Below, one piece after another: positions 7,701 through 15,300 of a stretch of 26,804 bases of DNA (the first letter of the stretch is position 1; the number at the start of each line of letters is the position of its first letter). This DNA comes from CAZGYE01 sp964530165 (GTDB lineage Bacteria; Planctomycetota; Planctomycetia; Planctomycetales; Planctomycetaceae). The stretch spans positions 1 through 26,804 of the forward strand of contig CAZGYE010000036.1 in the NCBI GenBank assembly GCA_964530165.1, read 5' to 3'. The notes under the pieces were generated by a model. That model did no database searches, had not been told where the DNA came from, and saw only the letters and a program-made list of their open reading frames with translations. Made by a program: the position numbers and the translations under genes.

Positions 7701-8216
7701 TTGTTGCAAGACGCGCATTCACAGGGAGCGCATCGTCCTGACTCGAAGCGACGGAAAAGTCACGTGGTCCCGTTCCCGCCGACAATCATTGTGGTTCATT
7801 CTAAAGAGAAACGGCGCAAATGCACCGTCGAGCCGCTGCGCGGCCGAGAGGGGTTCCTCTTCTGGAAGTTTCCGCGCATCGGCCCGGAGTCGCTGGAGAA
7901 CTACGTGCGGCTGGGTTTCGACGGACCGCAGCTCAACCGGACGGACGCCGATCGGGGCCTGTTGATTCTGGACGGCACGTGGCGTCTGACGGAGGCGATG
8001 GATCCGGCTTTTGGCCATGTCCCGCTCCGCAGTCTGCCGGCCTGGAAGACCGCTTACCCCCGCGTCTCGAAGATGTTCGAGAACCCCGAAGGCGGCTTGG
8101 CAACCATCGAAGCCGTCTTCGTCGCGTACCAAACCCTCAGCCGCAACACCGACGGCCTCCTGGACGGCTACCACTGGGCCGCAGAATTCCTGAAACTCAA
8201 TGGGCAAACACTCTAA
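7701..8216 (+). CDS. Tsr3/DTW-like aminocarboxypropyltransferase (TDD superfamily)
   Basis: Predicted to transfer the 3-amino-3-carboxypropyl group of SAM to a base in RNA. In archaea and eukaryotes Tsr3 modifies small-subunit rRNA; bacterial DTW proteins modify tRNA uridines. Up to 171 residues. The core motifs are LILDGTWRLTEAM (88-100, the D-x-T-W signature), PLRSLPAWKTAYPR (108-121) and GGLATIEAVFVAYQTL (131-146), preceded by TIIVVHSKEKRRKC (28-41). It could belong to either branch; the RSLPxxxTAYPR segment leans to Tsr3. No in-frame ATG precedes the conserved part. The TTG at 7701 has AGGAAGG six nt upstream; the GTG at 7764 is a good alternative closer to the conserved N-terminus. Confidence 0.78.
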   Translation: MLQDAHSQGAHRPDSKRRKSHVVPFPPTIIVVHSKEKRRKCTVEPLRGREGFLFWKFPRIGPESLENYVRLGFDGPQLNRTDADRGLLILDGTWRLTEAMDPAFGHVPLRSLPAWKTAYPRVSKMFENPEGGLATIEAVFVAYQTLSRNTDGLLDGYHWAAEFLKLNGQTL

Positions 8217-9046
8217 CGCGCATTTCAGCTCCCGGAGAAGGCTCTCCCGACTTCCAGCAGACATACGGCCCAAATTCGTGCGAAAATACACTCGAAGCGC
8301 GTCCCAGCAATCGGTCGATTACCGGGACGTCCGAAGAAACAATTGAGTTTTCCCGGATAACGGCGAGCCGAACGAAAAAACTCAGCGGCCCGGCCCGCCG
8401 AGAGAAACCGTTGACTGGCCAGAAGCCGCCGCGGCGGGCCGGGTCCGCTGCAGCAGCTTGATACTCATCCTGGCCTCCCCGCTGGAGGGAGTGCCTGTCC
8501 TAAAATGCGGGGTCGGAGCCCCATTTGCGTAACGGGCTCAAGCCCCCCCAGACAGAGGAGACCCATGATGAGATTTTACACCGGGCGACCGTTTCGATGA
8601 TGTGGCCGTCCATACTGAATGTTGCGAGCACGACACATGGGTTCGTCATGCTCTTCGGCTTTGTGTTTGAGCCGCCGTTCAATACGCGAAAACCACAAGG
8701 GATTTCGAGTTTTCTGGAAGTTTTTCCATCAAAAGGTCGCTTGGTTAAGGCCTAGAACGTGATGAACCAGATTTTTCACCATCCTCGAATGGACAACATC
8801 GAAGGCCCCGGCTTCCCCGGCTTCCCCGACTTCCTCTATCGTCACGACCTGACGTAAGCAACGGCGTGGTCACGACCTGCGCCACGCCCATCCCCGCGGT
8901 CTGGGTGGGCCACAGCTCCGGTGCGCGGCATAATCGGGATGATCGGAAAAACCGCTAAAGTCAGGTGAACCGTCAGTCCGATATCGTTGATGTCCAGAAC
9001 ACTGTGGAGATTGTTCGGGCCACATGTCTCAATTCGGGGATGAACT
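8217..9046. other. About 830 bp without a convincing gene
   Basis: Short frames on both strands here (for example 8525-8755 plus, 8500-8682 minus, 8842-9117 minus) show no recognisable domain. Seen: a long GC hairpin at 8384-8449; a smaller stem around 8507-8524 (GGGG...GCCCC) followed by GGGCTCAAGCCC; a direct repeat of the kind GGCTTCCCC near 8812-8830; and the word GTCACGACCTG twice (near 8840 and 8869). A promoter for the lipoprotein gene should lie at the right end. Confidence 0.5.
8384..8449. repeat. Long GC-rich hairpin
   Basis: CCCGGCCCGCCG (8389-8400) and CGGCGGGCCGGG (8432-8443) are perfect 12-bp inverted arms around a 31-nt loop. After one bulged base (8444) the stem gains five further pairs (AGCGG 8384-8388 with CCGCT 8445-8449). 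No T-run follows, so a classical terminator is not indicated. It lies about 170 nt past the end of the Tsr3/DTW-like gene. Confidence 0.7.
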
Positions 9047-9520
9047 ATGCTACGGTTTTTGCTGTTCCCTACATGCGTCATGCTGACGGTGTCGCTCGTC
9101 GGCTGCTGCCATCGCAACTACCACAACAATGCTGGCTGGGGCTTCCTCAATGACCATGTCTTGTGGGGCCGTTGTGCAAGGCCGAACTACAGATCGTGCT
9201 CTCAATACGGCTGGAACTCGCGTCGAGGCTGCCCGTCTTGCGGCTGGAACACAAACTGCGGGCTGCCGGTCCGCAGCGGAGGGTTTGCAGTTCCCCCAGC
9301 ACCCGGGGCGATCAACGGATGTGCTTCCTGTACGTCACCGGCTCTGCCGGAGTGGAACGGTGTCATGGAACCGCTCCCGGCTCCGCCACCGTCCGACGAG
9401 CCGAAACAGCCTGGCAGCGTGCCCCCTGCAGCGTTTTCCGACCCTTCGCGGCTGCCCCAGATGTCGGCGCCGGTCCAGCAGGACGCACGTCGGCAGCGGT
9501 GGGTTCCGGCGCGATTCTGA
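9047..9520 (+). CDS. Small Cys-rich lipoprotein, planctomycete-type
   Basis: Unknown function, 157 residues. The N-terminus MLRFLLFPTCVMLTVSLVGC ends in a lipobox LVGC (Cys20 the lipidated residue), so export and membrane anchoring are likely. The mature part has Gly/Asn/Trp/Tyr-rich sequence with many cysteines (21, 43, 51, 62, 65, 71, 91, 94), including CPSC, suggesting disulfides or metal binding, then a Pro-rich low-complexity tail. The ATG at 9047 has GGGGATG about seven nt upstream. Two other long frames overlap this stretch (from 9129 and 9163), but neither has a signal or a recognisable motif. Followed after 105 nt by the DUF2071 gene on the same strand. Confidence 0.7.
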   Translation: MLRFLLFPTCVMLTVSLVGCCHRNYHNNAGWGFLNDHVLWGRCARPNYRSCSQYGWNSRRGCPSCGWNTNCGLPVRSGGFAVPPAPGAINGCASCTSPALPEWNGVMEPLPAPPPSDEPKQPGSVPPAAFSDPSRLPQMSAPVQQDARRQRWVPARF

Positions 9521-9625
9521 CGGCGGTATGTGCCGAACGGACCCTGCATGCGGACGTCACGAGCAATCAGCCATTCGAACGACACCAACGGCATCGACGA
9601 CCGGATCGTTGCTGGAAAGAAGACG

Positions 9626-10405
9626 ATGCCCCGTACGTCGGTCAGGATCGACCGGAGTGCGGCGACGCGACGGCCCCCAGGAAGAGCGATCAGCCACCAC
9701 ACCTGGTCGGATCTCTTGTTCGTCCATTGGCGCGTCCCCTCTTATGAGATCGAGCCGATGCTCCCGCCGGAACTGACCGTCGACACCTTCGACGGAAATG
9801 CGTGGGTTGGACTTGTCGCGTGTCACCTGTCCGGTGTGCGGCCCTGGTGGTTCCTGCCGGTCCCCGGCCTCTCCAGTTTCCACGAAACCACCGTGCGGAC
9901 TTACGTCCATTTGGACGGGAAGGATCCCGGCATCTGGTGCTTGAGCCTCGATGCTTCCAGTTCATTGGTGGTTCGAGTGGCACGGTGGAAACGGCACCTT
10001 CCCTACTACCGGGCGGCCATGCAGAGGAGTCGTAGCGGCAGAACCCTGCGGTATGCCAGCGAGCGGCTTTGGCCCGGCATTGTCGGACCGGGCGGCTCGA
10101 TCGAAGCAGAAGTTGGCGATTTGATCGGAGCGCTTGACAAGAATCTCCCGGCCGGACAAGCCGTGCCCGACACACTCGAGCATTTTCTGGCCGAGCGGTA
10201 CATTCTCTACTCGCAAACGGCCGGCGGACAACTCTCCCAACAGCGAGCACACCACGCTCCCTACCCACTGCGCGAGGCGCGACTGCTGGAAATGAGCGAG
10301 TCGCTGCTGAAGGCGGCTCACATTAAGCCGCGCTCGGCCCCGGAGCACGTGATGTACAGCGAGGGCGTCGACGTCGAGGTGTTCCGCAGACGCCCCCTCG
10401 GATAA
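9626..10405 (+). CDS. DUF2071 (YqjF-like) protein
   Basis: A 259-residue soluble protein of the YqjF/DUF2071 family; no biochemical role is established for the family as far as I know. Family landmarks read in order: SDLLFVHWRVPSYEIEPMLPPELTVDTFDGNAWVGLV (28-64), VRPWWFLPVPGLSSFHETTVRTYV (71-94), GIWCLSLDAS (102-111), then AERYILYSQ in the C-terminal half. The frame opens at 9530, but the ATG at 9626 has GGAAAGAAG directly upstream and removes a non-conserved stretch. Nothing in the neighbourhood points to its substrate. Confidence 0.87.
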   Translation: MPRTSVRIDRSAATRRPPGRAISHHTWSDLLFVHWRVPSYEIEPMLPPELTVDTFDGNAWVGLVACHLSGVRPWWFLPVPGLSSFHETTVRTYVHLDGKDPGIWCLSLDASSSLVVRVARWKRHLPYYRAAMQRSRSGRTLRYASERLWPGIVGPGGSIEAEVGDLIGALDKNLPAGQAVPDTLEHFLAERYILYSQTAGGQLSQQRAHHAPYPLREARLLEMSESLLKAAHIKPRSAPEHVMYSEGVDVEVFRRRPLG

Positions 10406-10615
10406 TGCGATCACGCTGCCGGGCGGGAATTTGCCTCCGCCAATCGAGATCGTCGGCTCGCATGAGGGTCCGGATCGAGCGATCCATCTCCTCACCCTGT
10501 GACGGCTCCTTGCCGCGAAACGGCATTTCGATGCTGGAACCAGGCGGATATGGTTCGCTTCCAATCTTTTTTGAACCCAGCGATCCATTGCGATTTTCTC
10601 AAAACAGTTTGAAAT

Positions 10616-10629
10616 GGAAATGTATTTCC
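10616..10629. promoter_or_regulatory. Palindrome upstream of the receiver-like gene
   Basis: GGAAAT-GT-ATTTCC is a perfect 14-nt inverted repeat ending 25 nt before the GTG start at 10655, in a locally AT-rich segment. The position suits an operator for the two-gene regulator operon, perhaps for the LuxR-type protein itself; this is inferred from place and symmetry only. Confidence 0.4.
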
Positions 10630-10654
10630 TGATACGTCACATGAGGTCGCACTC

Positions 10655-11017
10655 GTGCGTAAAATTCAAGTGCTCTTGGCGGTCGTGCCACGGATGTTGC
10701 GAGACTTGCTGCGAACTCGGATCGAGGCCGAGCCGGACTTAGAGATCGCGGACGAAGTCCTCGATCCGGTCGACGTGCTGCTGGCCGTCCAGCAGACCGC
10801 TGCGGACGTGGTTCTGATCACCGTTCCCATTTCCGACGCAACGCCGCCGCTCTGCACGCACTTGCTCACCGAGTTCCCCGACCTGGTGGTGATCGGCCTT
10901 TGGCCGGATGCCAAATCCGCGGTGACGTACCGCAGCACGATTGACATCCAGCCGCTTCGCGGCTTGCAGTACGAGGACATAGTTGGGGCAATTCGAACGT
11001 CTATTTGTACCATGTGA
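10655..11017 (+). CDS. Stand-alone degenerate receiver (pseudo-receiver) protein
   Basis: A 120-residue protein with the alternating beta/alpha layout of a response-regulator receiver (KIQVLLAV..., LRDLLRTRIEAEPDLEIADEV, ADVVLITVP, FPDLVVIGLWP) but no output domain. The residues needed for phosphorylation are gone: the acidic pair is Val10-Val11, the phospho-acceptor position in DVVLI(D) is Thr56, and no GY-x-x-K is present at the end. It should therefore be a constitutive or protein-binding module. The start is a GTG with GAGG eight nt upstream; no in-frame ATG is near. It precedes a LuxR-type response regulator by 23 nt on the same strand, so the two are almost certainly co-expressed and may interact. 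Confidence 0.78.
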   Translation: MRKIQVLLAVVPRMLRDLLRTRIEAEPDLEIADEVLDPVDVLLAVQQTAADVVLITVPISDATPPLCTHLLTEFPDLVVIGLWPDAKSAVTYRSTIDIQPLRGLQYEDIVGAIRTSICTM

Positions 11018-11040
11018 TTCCTGCACGAGTGAGAAGAACT

Positions 11041-11703
11041 ATGGGTCACCCAATTCGCGTTTCTGTCATTGATGACCGCCGGTTATTTCGGGAAGCGATT
11101 GCCGCTCGGCTCTCAGCGGAAGAAGAGATTGAGCTGGCCGCTGCCACGGACCGGCTGCGCAATCTCATCGAAATCGCCCGCACACGGCCTGTCGACGTGG
11201 TGTTGATCGATTTGAGCGGCGGACGGTCGCGCGGCGTGGCCATCATCTGGGACATCAAGTCCTATTTGCCCGACACGCGCGTGATCGCCCTAGGTATTGG
11301 CACCGATCAGCAAATGCTGCTGAAGTGCGTAGAGGCAGGCGCAAGCGGTTACATCGCGGCTACTACCTCGTACGCCGAGCTGCTGGAGACGATTCGTGAG
11401 GTCCATGCAGGCCGTACACCGTGCTCCGAGACGCTGCTCCTGCAAGTGATCAACCGCATCTCAGAGCTCTCCGAAGAGCAATCCAACCCGCAAACGCCTG
11501 AACGCGCAGGCTTAAGCACGCGGGAGCTCGAAATCGTCAAACTGATCGCGCTGGGCCTGATCAACAAGGAAATTTCGCAGCGGCTCGGCATCAAACTCTC
11601 AACCGTCAAGAACCACGTGCACAACATCCTCCAGAAACTGCACGTTTCTCGCCGGAAGGACACCGTTCAGCGAGCCTACGAAATGGGAGTGTTGCGCAAC
11701 TAA
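11041..11703 (+). CDS. NarL/FixJ-type response regulator with atypical receiver
   Basis: A 220-residue transcription regulator: receiver (about 5-125) and LuxR helix-turn-helix (about 157-212, LSTRELEIVKLIALGLINKE and LSTVKNHVHNILQKLHV). The receiver keeps Asp11-Asp12 and the phospho-acceptor Asp57 (DVVLIDL), but the conserved Thr/Ser is Gly85 (VIALG) and the conserved Lys is Ala107 (ASGYIAAT), so its response to phosphorylation may be altered. The start is the ATG at 11041 behind GAGAAG; an in-frame ATG at 11005 overlaps the preceding gene. No sensor kinase gene is nearby. The next gene downstream is the large RTX protein, after a 670-bp upstream region, which makes that gene a candidate target. 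Confidence 0.9.
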   Translation: MGHPIRVSVIDDRRLFREAIAARLSAEEEIELAAATDRLRNLIEIARTRPVDVVLIDLSGGRSRGVAIIWDIKSYLPDTRVIALGIGTDQQMLLKCVEAGASGYIAATTSYAELLETIREVHAGRTPCSETLLLQVINRISELSEEQSNPQTPERAGLSTRELEIVKLIALGLINKEISQRLGIKLSTVKNHVHNILQKLHVSRRKDTVQRAYEMGVLRN

Positions 11704-11963
11704 GAGCCGGCCTCTATTCGTCCACATCTGTTTCTTGGCACGCCTCGTCGCTTGCATTTCCGCGCTGATTGCCAAGTTCTTCACAATCTGCACGGCCGCC
11801 TTGCGAACAATCTCGGACGGCTTCGCCACGTTGTTTTCCAGCATCTGCCTGCCGTTCTGGTGAAAAAACGAGGACTGCAACCGGAAATTTTGTGCGAATT
11901 CCTGGATGAATGATGGAATTTTTCATCCAAGCAGTAAGCGGCAGACCCCCCCTGAAGGAGTGA

Positions 11964-12062
11964 GGAACTAGTTCTTCTCCTAGATCATCTCTAGTTCCGA
12001 TTTAGTTCCAACGACTCATTGTTTCTGCTTTCGCAGTTTGTTCCAATTAAACATATTAGTTC
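11964..12062. promoter_or_regulatory. Cluster of TAGTTC(C) words, possible regulator sites
   Basis: TAGTTC(C) occurs at 11964-11970 (reverse), 11969-11974, 11992-11998, 12003-12009 and 12057-12062; the first two form the palindrome GAACTAGTTC. TTGTTCC at 12039-12045 is a near copy. Two of the spacings are 23 and 11 nt, roughly two turns and one turn of the helix. The cluster is AT-rich and upstream of the RTX protein gene. Confidence 0.35.
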
Positions 12063-12244
12063 TCTTTGTTTCCGATTCGCAACACTTGTGTTCATCGGCC
12101 AGTCGCAGTGTGAGAGTTCGCTGCCAACCGACGACGAGAAAGGGATGGCTCGATTTGATCGACGGATCCCTATTCACTCGGCCGCTGGTACTCAGAGTGC
12201 TTTGGCGCTGGTTCGAAGCATTCTTACAAGTGGGTTACTGGTAT

Positions 12245-12322
12245 GGGTGGCTGGGGTCGAACATCGTGAGCCCCCGGGATTTGCAGCATCTGTGGAGTCG
12301 CGTTGCTCCACCACAGCCACCC
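12245..12322. repeat. Stem-forming intergenic repeat of planctomycete type
   Basis: GGGTGGCTG (12245-12253) and CAGCCACCC (12314-12322) are perfect 9-bp inverted arms around a 60-nt GC-rich interior that begins GGGTCGAAC and contains GTGAGCCCCCGG. From memory, similar GGGTGGCTGGGGTCG...CAGCCACCC elements recur between genes in this phylum; only one copy is present here. Confidence 0.5.
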
Positions 12323-12375
12323 AGAGACGGTTTTGAAACTGCTTCTAGGGACGACGGACCTGGAAAGATTCCACC

Positions 12376-15300
12376 ATGCTCCTAGCGAACTGGCTACGAG
12401 ATCTCCAGCAGAAGATTCATGGTCTGCGCGCTTCTAGGCGCCGCGCCGGGCGGGAGCGGTTGCAGGTCGGCATCGAGGCTTTGGAATTCCGGGTGTTGCT
12501 CTCGGCGGGCGACATTTCTTTGAAGAACACCGGCAAACTGATCATTACGGGGACCCCGGACGGCGATGTTGCCGAGGTCTCCTACGTCGACGTGGACACT
12601 CTGCGCGTCTACATGCAGACGGCCGACACCATTCACGACGAGACTTTTAACCGGTCTGACGTCAACATGCTCGTCTTTTACGGAAATCAAGGCGACGACA
12701 CATTCACCAACAATACCGACCTCGACTCAAACGCGTTCGGCGCCGATGGGAACGACGAGCTCACCGGAGGCGGCGGCAATGACCTTTTGAAGGGACAGAC
12801 CGGCGATGACATTCTCGACGGCCGCGGCGGGAAGGATACACTGAAAGGATTCGCCGGCAGGGACACCTTGTACGGCCGAGACGGAAACGATTTGCTGGTC
12901 GCCGGCGGCGGCCGAGACATGCTGGATGGCGGCAGGGGCAGTGATGTCGTGAAAGGGCAGGGAGGAAATCTGGACACCGCAATCGGGGGTGAGGGCAACG
13001 ACACGGTCGACGGCGGTAGCGGAGACGACATCCTCACCGGTGGACCGGGCGACGATTGGATTCGCGGACGAACGGGGGACGACATCCTGGTGGAAGCCGC
13101 CGACGTCGATTTCACGCTGACCGACAATCGACTCACCGGTCTGGGCGACGACATCGTCGAGGGAATCAAAGAATCGCAGTTGACCGGGGGCGCCGGCGGG
13201 AACACGATCGATGTGACCGGCTTCTCCGGCAAGACGACGCTCTCGGGCGGCGCGGGCAATGACACGTTGTCTGGCGGTACGAAAGACGATTTGCTACTCG
13301 GCGGGGAGGGCGACGACTTTCTGAACGCCCGCAACGGCGCCGACACCCTCGATGCCGGACTTGGGGACGACACACTCTTCGGTGGCGCCGGTCCCGATTG
13401 GCTCCAGGGCAATGCCGGCAACGACCTCTTGGACGGACAGGGCGGCAGCCTCGACACGGTGCTCGGCGGCGCCGGCGACGACACGCTCATCGGCGGTTCC
13501 GGCAGCGACTTGCTACAAGGTGGTGACGGAAACGACTTCCTCCAGGGAGGCGACGGGGACGATACACTCCAAGGTGGCGCCGAAAACGACATTCTCCTGG
13601 GGCAAGAGGGCGACGACGTGCTCCATGGAGACGCGGATCGCGACCTGCTGATCGGCGGGCCTGGAGCCGACAAGGTCAACGGCGGCAGCCGTGGGGACAT
13701 TCTTATCGGAGGCACCACCGATTTCGACGACGATCTCTTCGGGCTCAACGCCGTCCTGACGGTGTGGGCCGGCGGACCGCGTTACACTGAGCGAGTTGCT
13801 GCGCTCGGCGATCACAACAATTCCTCTTACTACCTCCAATCCGGTTACACGGTTCGCGACGATGCGGTCAGCGACGTCTTGCGCGGCAACAACGGGCTGG
13901 ACTGGTTTTTCCGGCCCGGCGCGGACGGCTCACCCACTTTCGACGATCCCAACGACATCGCATCGGGCGAAAAGTTGGACACGTTGACCGCCATGACGGG
14001 TGTTCCCGGGAGAAACCAGGTCGTTTGGCCGCATTCTGTGCTGCGAGAGCCGGACTACCTGCAGCCGATCAACGACCCGGTGTTCGGAACTCAGATCACG
14101 CGGATTTCGGGGGACGCCGGCACGGCGTTGTCGACCGTTTACAACACCGGTGGTCCGGCCGAGGCAACCTGGAGCAGCACGATCAGAAACCGTTACGTGA
14201 CCGACTCGCCTTGGAACATCGACGGCAGCCTGATCCACCTGAGAAGCTACGACCTCAAGGATCCTTATCAGCTCGTGCTGAATGCCGGCACCTACCAGCC
14301 GGAATTCATCGCAGTCCTGCCGAACACCAATTTCCGCTGGAGCCAGGACCCCAGCCGGCCGAACATCCAATACTCTCTGGTGACGCGCCTCGACTCGGCA
14401 AACGAAGACGATCTGATCTACGAGTACGACGTGACCACAGGAGTCACCCTCCGCATCACGACGCTGCCGTTCAACAAACTCTATTCGGGCAAGGAGACGA
14501 TCGCCTTCGTGAATGGAAAACAGTATGTTGCTCTACTGGGGGTCGACAAGGCCGATCCACAATCCGGCATTCAGACCTATGTTGTGAACCTGGATTACAT
14601 CGAGGGGCAGGAGTCGCCCGTTGTGGCATCGTTCAATCTCTCGGACGCAAACTGCGGTCATGCCGGACCGTGCGGCGCCGTGAACACCAACACGTTGACG
14701 TTCTCGCCGGACGGGAAACACATTCTTGTGATGTACGACGGCCTGACGCCTGCCGACAGCTCGTGGCGGCTGCTGGACGTCGACATCGCTGCTGCGCAGA
14801 TCACGCCGCACGTCATGCCCAGCACTCCCACGACTACTCCCACCGGCCCGCAGGGTGACCCGCAGCTCGGGCATTTCCCGGTCAATTGGAGCCATCCCAC
14901 CTTTGCTTATGGCGCGGACGGTCAGACCGTGTACCTCGTCGGATCCAGCGGAAGTTGGCAGGGCCGGACGATTGACGGCGTCGAGACGCTCACCGGCCGC
15001 GTCGGTGGACTCTTGGCCTTCAACACGGCGACAAACACCTACACGTCTCTCACCAATCCCGACAACGAGGCCACGGTGTCGCACGTGACCGCCACCAACT
15101 TCGACACTCCGGGATACGTGTTCGCGGCGTACAGCTCCGTTGACGGCGGGACGAAGTATCGCGGCGAGTTGGTGGCCGTCCGTCTCGAGGACCCCAATAA
15201 TCCCAACGACGGTCTCATCCGCCTGGCCCACCACCGCACGAACGCGGCGAACGGCCTCTGGCAGTCCCAGGCTCATCTGGTCGTGTCGCGCGACGCGTCG

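Larger units (their letters stand above)
11704..12375. other. Long upstream region of the RTX protein gene
   Basis: No gene is well supported. The left part (11714-11880, minus) can be read as a peptide with coding-like composition (LENNVAKPSEIVRKAAVQ...) that runs on into the 3' end of the regulator gene; it may be a relic. The middle (11960-12095) is AT-rich and carries repeated TAGTTC words and the palindrome AACACTTGTGTT (12081-12092). The right part holds a stem-forming repeat at 12245-12322. The region may contain the promoter and a long leader of the RTX protein gene. Confidence 0.5.

Noticed and set aside
8384..8449. Rho-independent terminator for the Tsr3/DTW-like gene
   Set aside because: It lies about 170 nt after the stop, has a 31-nt loop, and no T-run follows.
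8500..8755. Overlapping short frames on both strands in the gene-free stretch
   Set aside because: No signal, domain or neighbour support; the two opposed frames cannot both be coding and neither looks protein-like.
8842..9117. 91-codon minus-strand frame overlapping the lipoprotein start
   Set aside because: No motif, and it conflicts with a plus-strand gene having a ribosome-binding site and lipobox.
9129..9776. Two long plus-strand frames (from 9129 and 9163) across the lipoprotein and DUF2071 starts
   Set aside because: Arg/Ser-rich, no domain, and they overlap two genes with better support.
12038..12385. 115-codon frame in the region before the exoprotein gene
   Set aside because: It runs through the palindromic repeat at 12245-12322 and has no recognisable domain.
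12739..13725. CRISPR-like or other DNA-level array
   Set aside because: The periodicity is 27 nt, in frame, with synonymous variation, as expected for RTX nonapeptides; there are no spacers.
12687..13748. 353-codon minus-strand frame opposite the RTX repeats
   Set aside because: Its Pro/Ser repeats are simply the complement of the GGxGxDxLx coding repeats.
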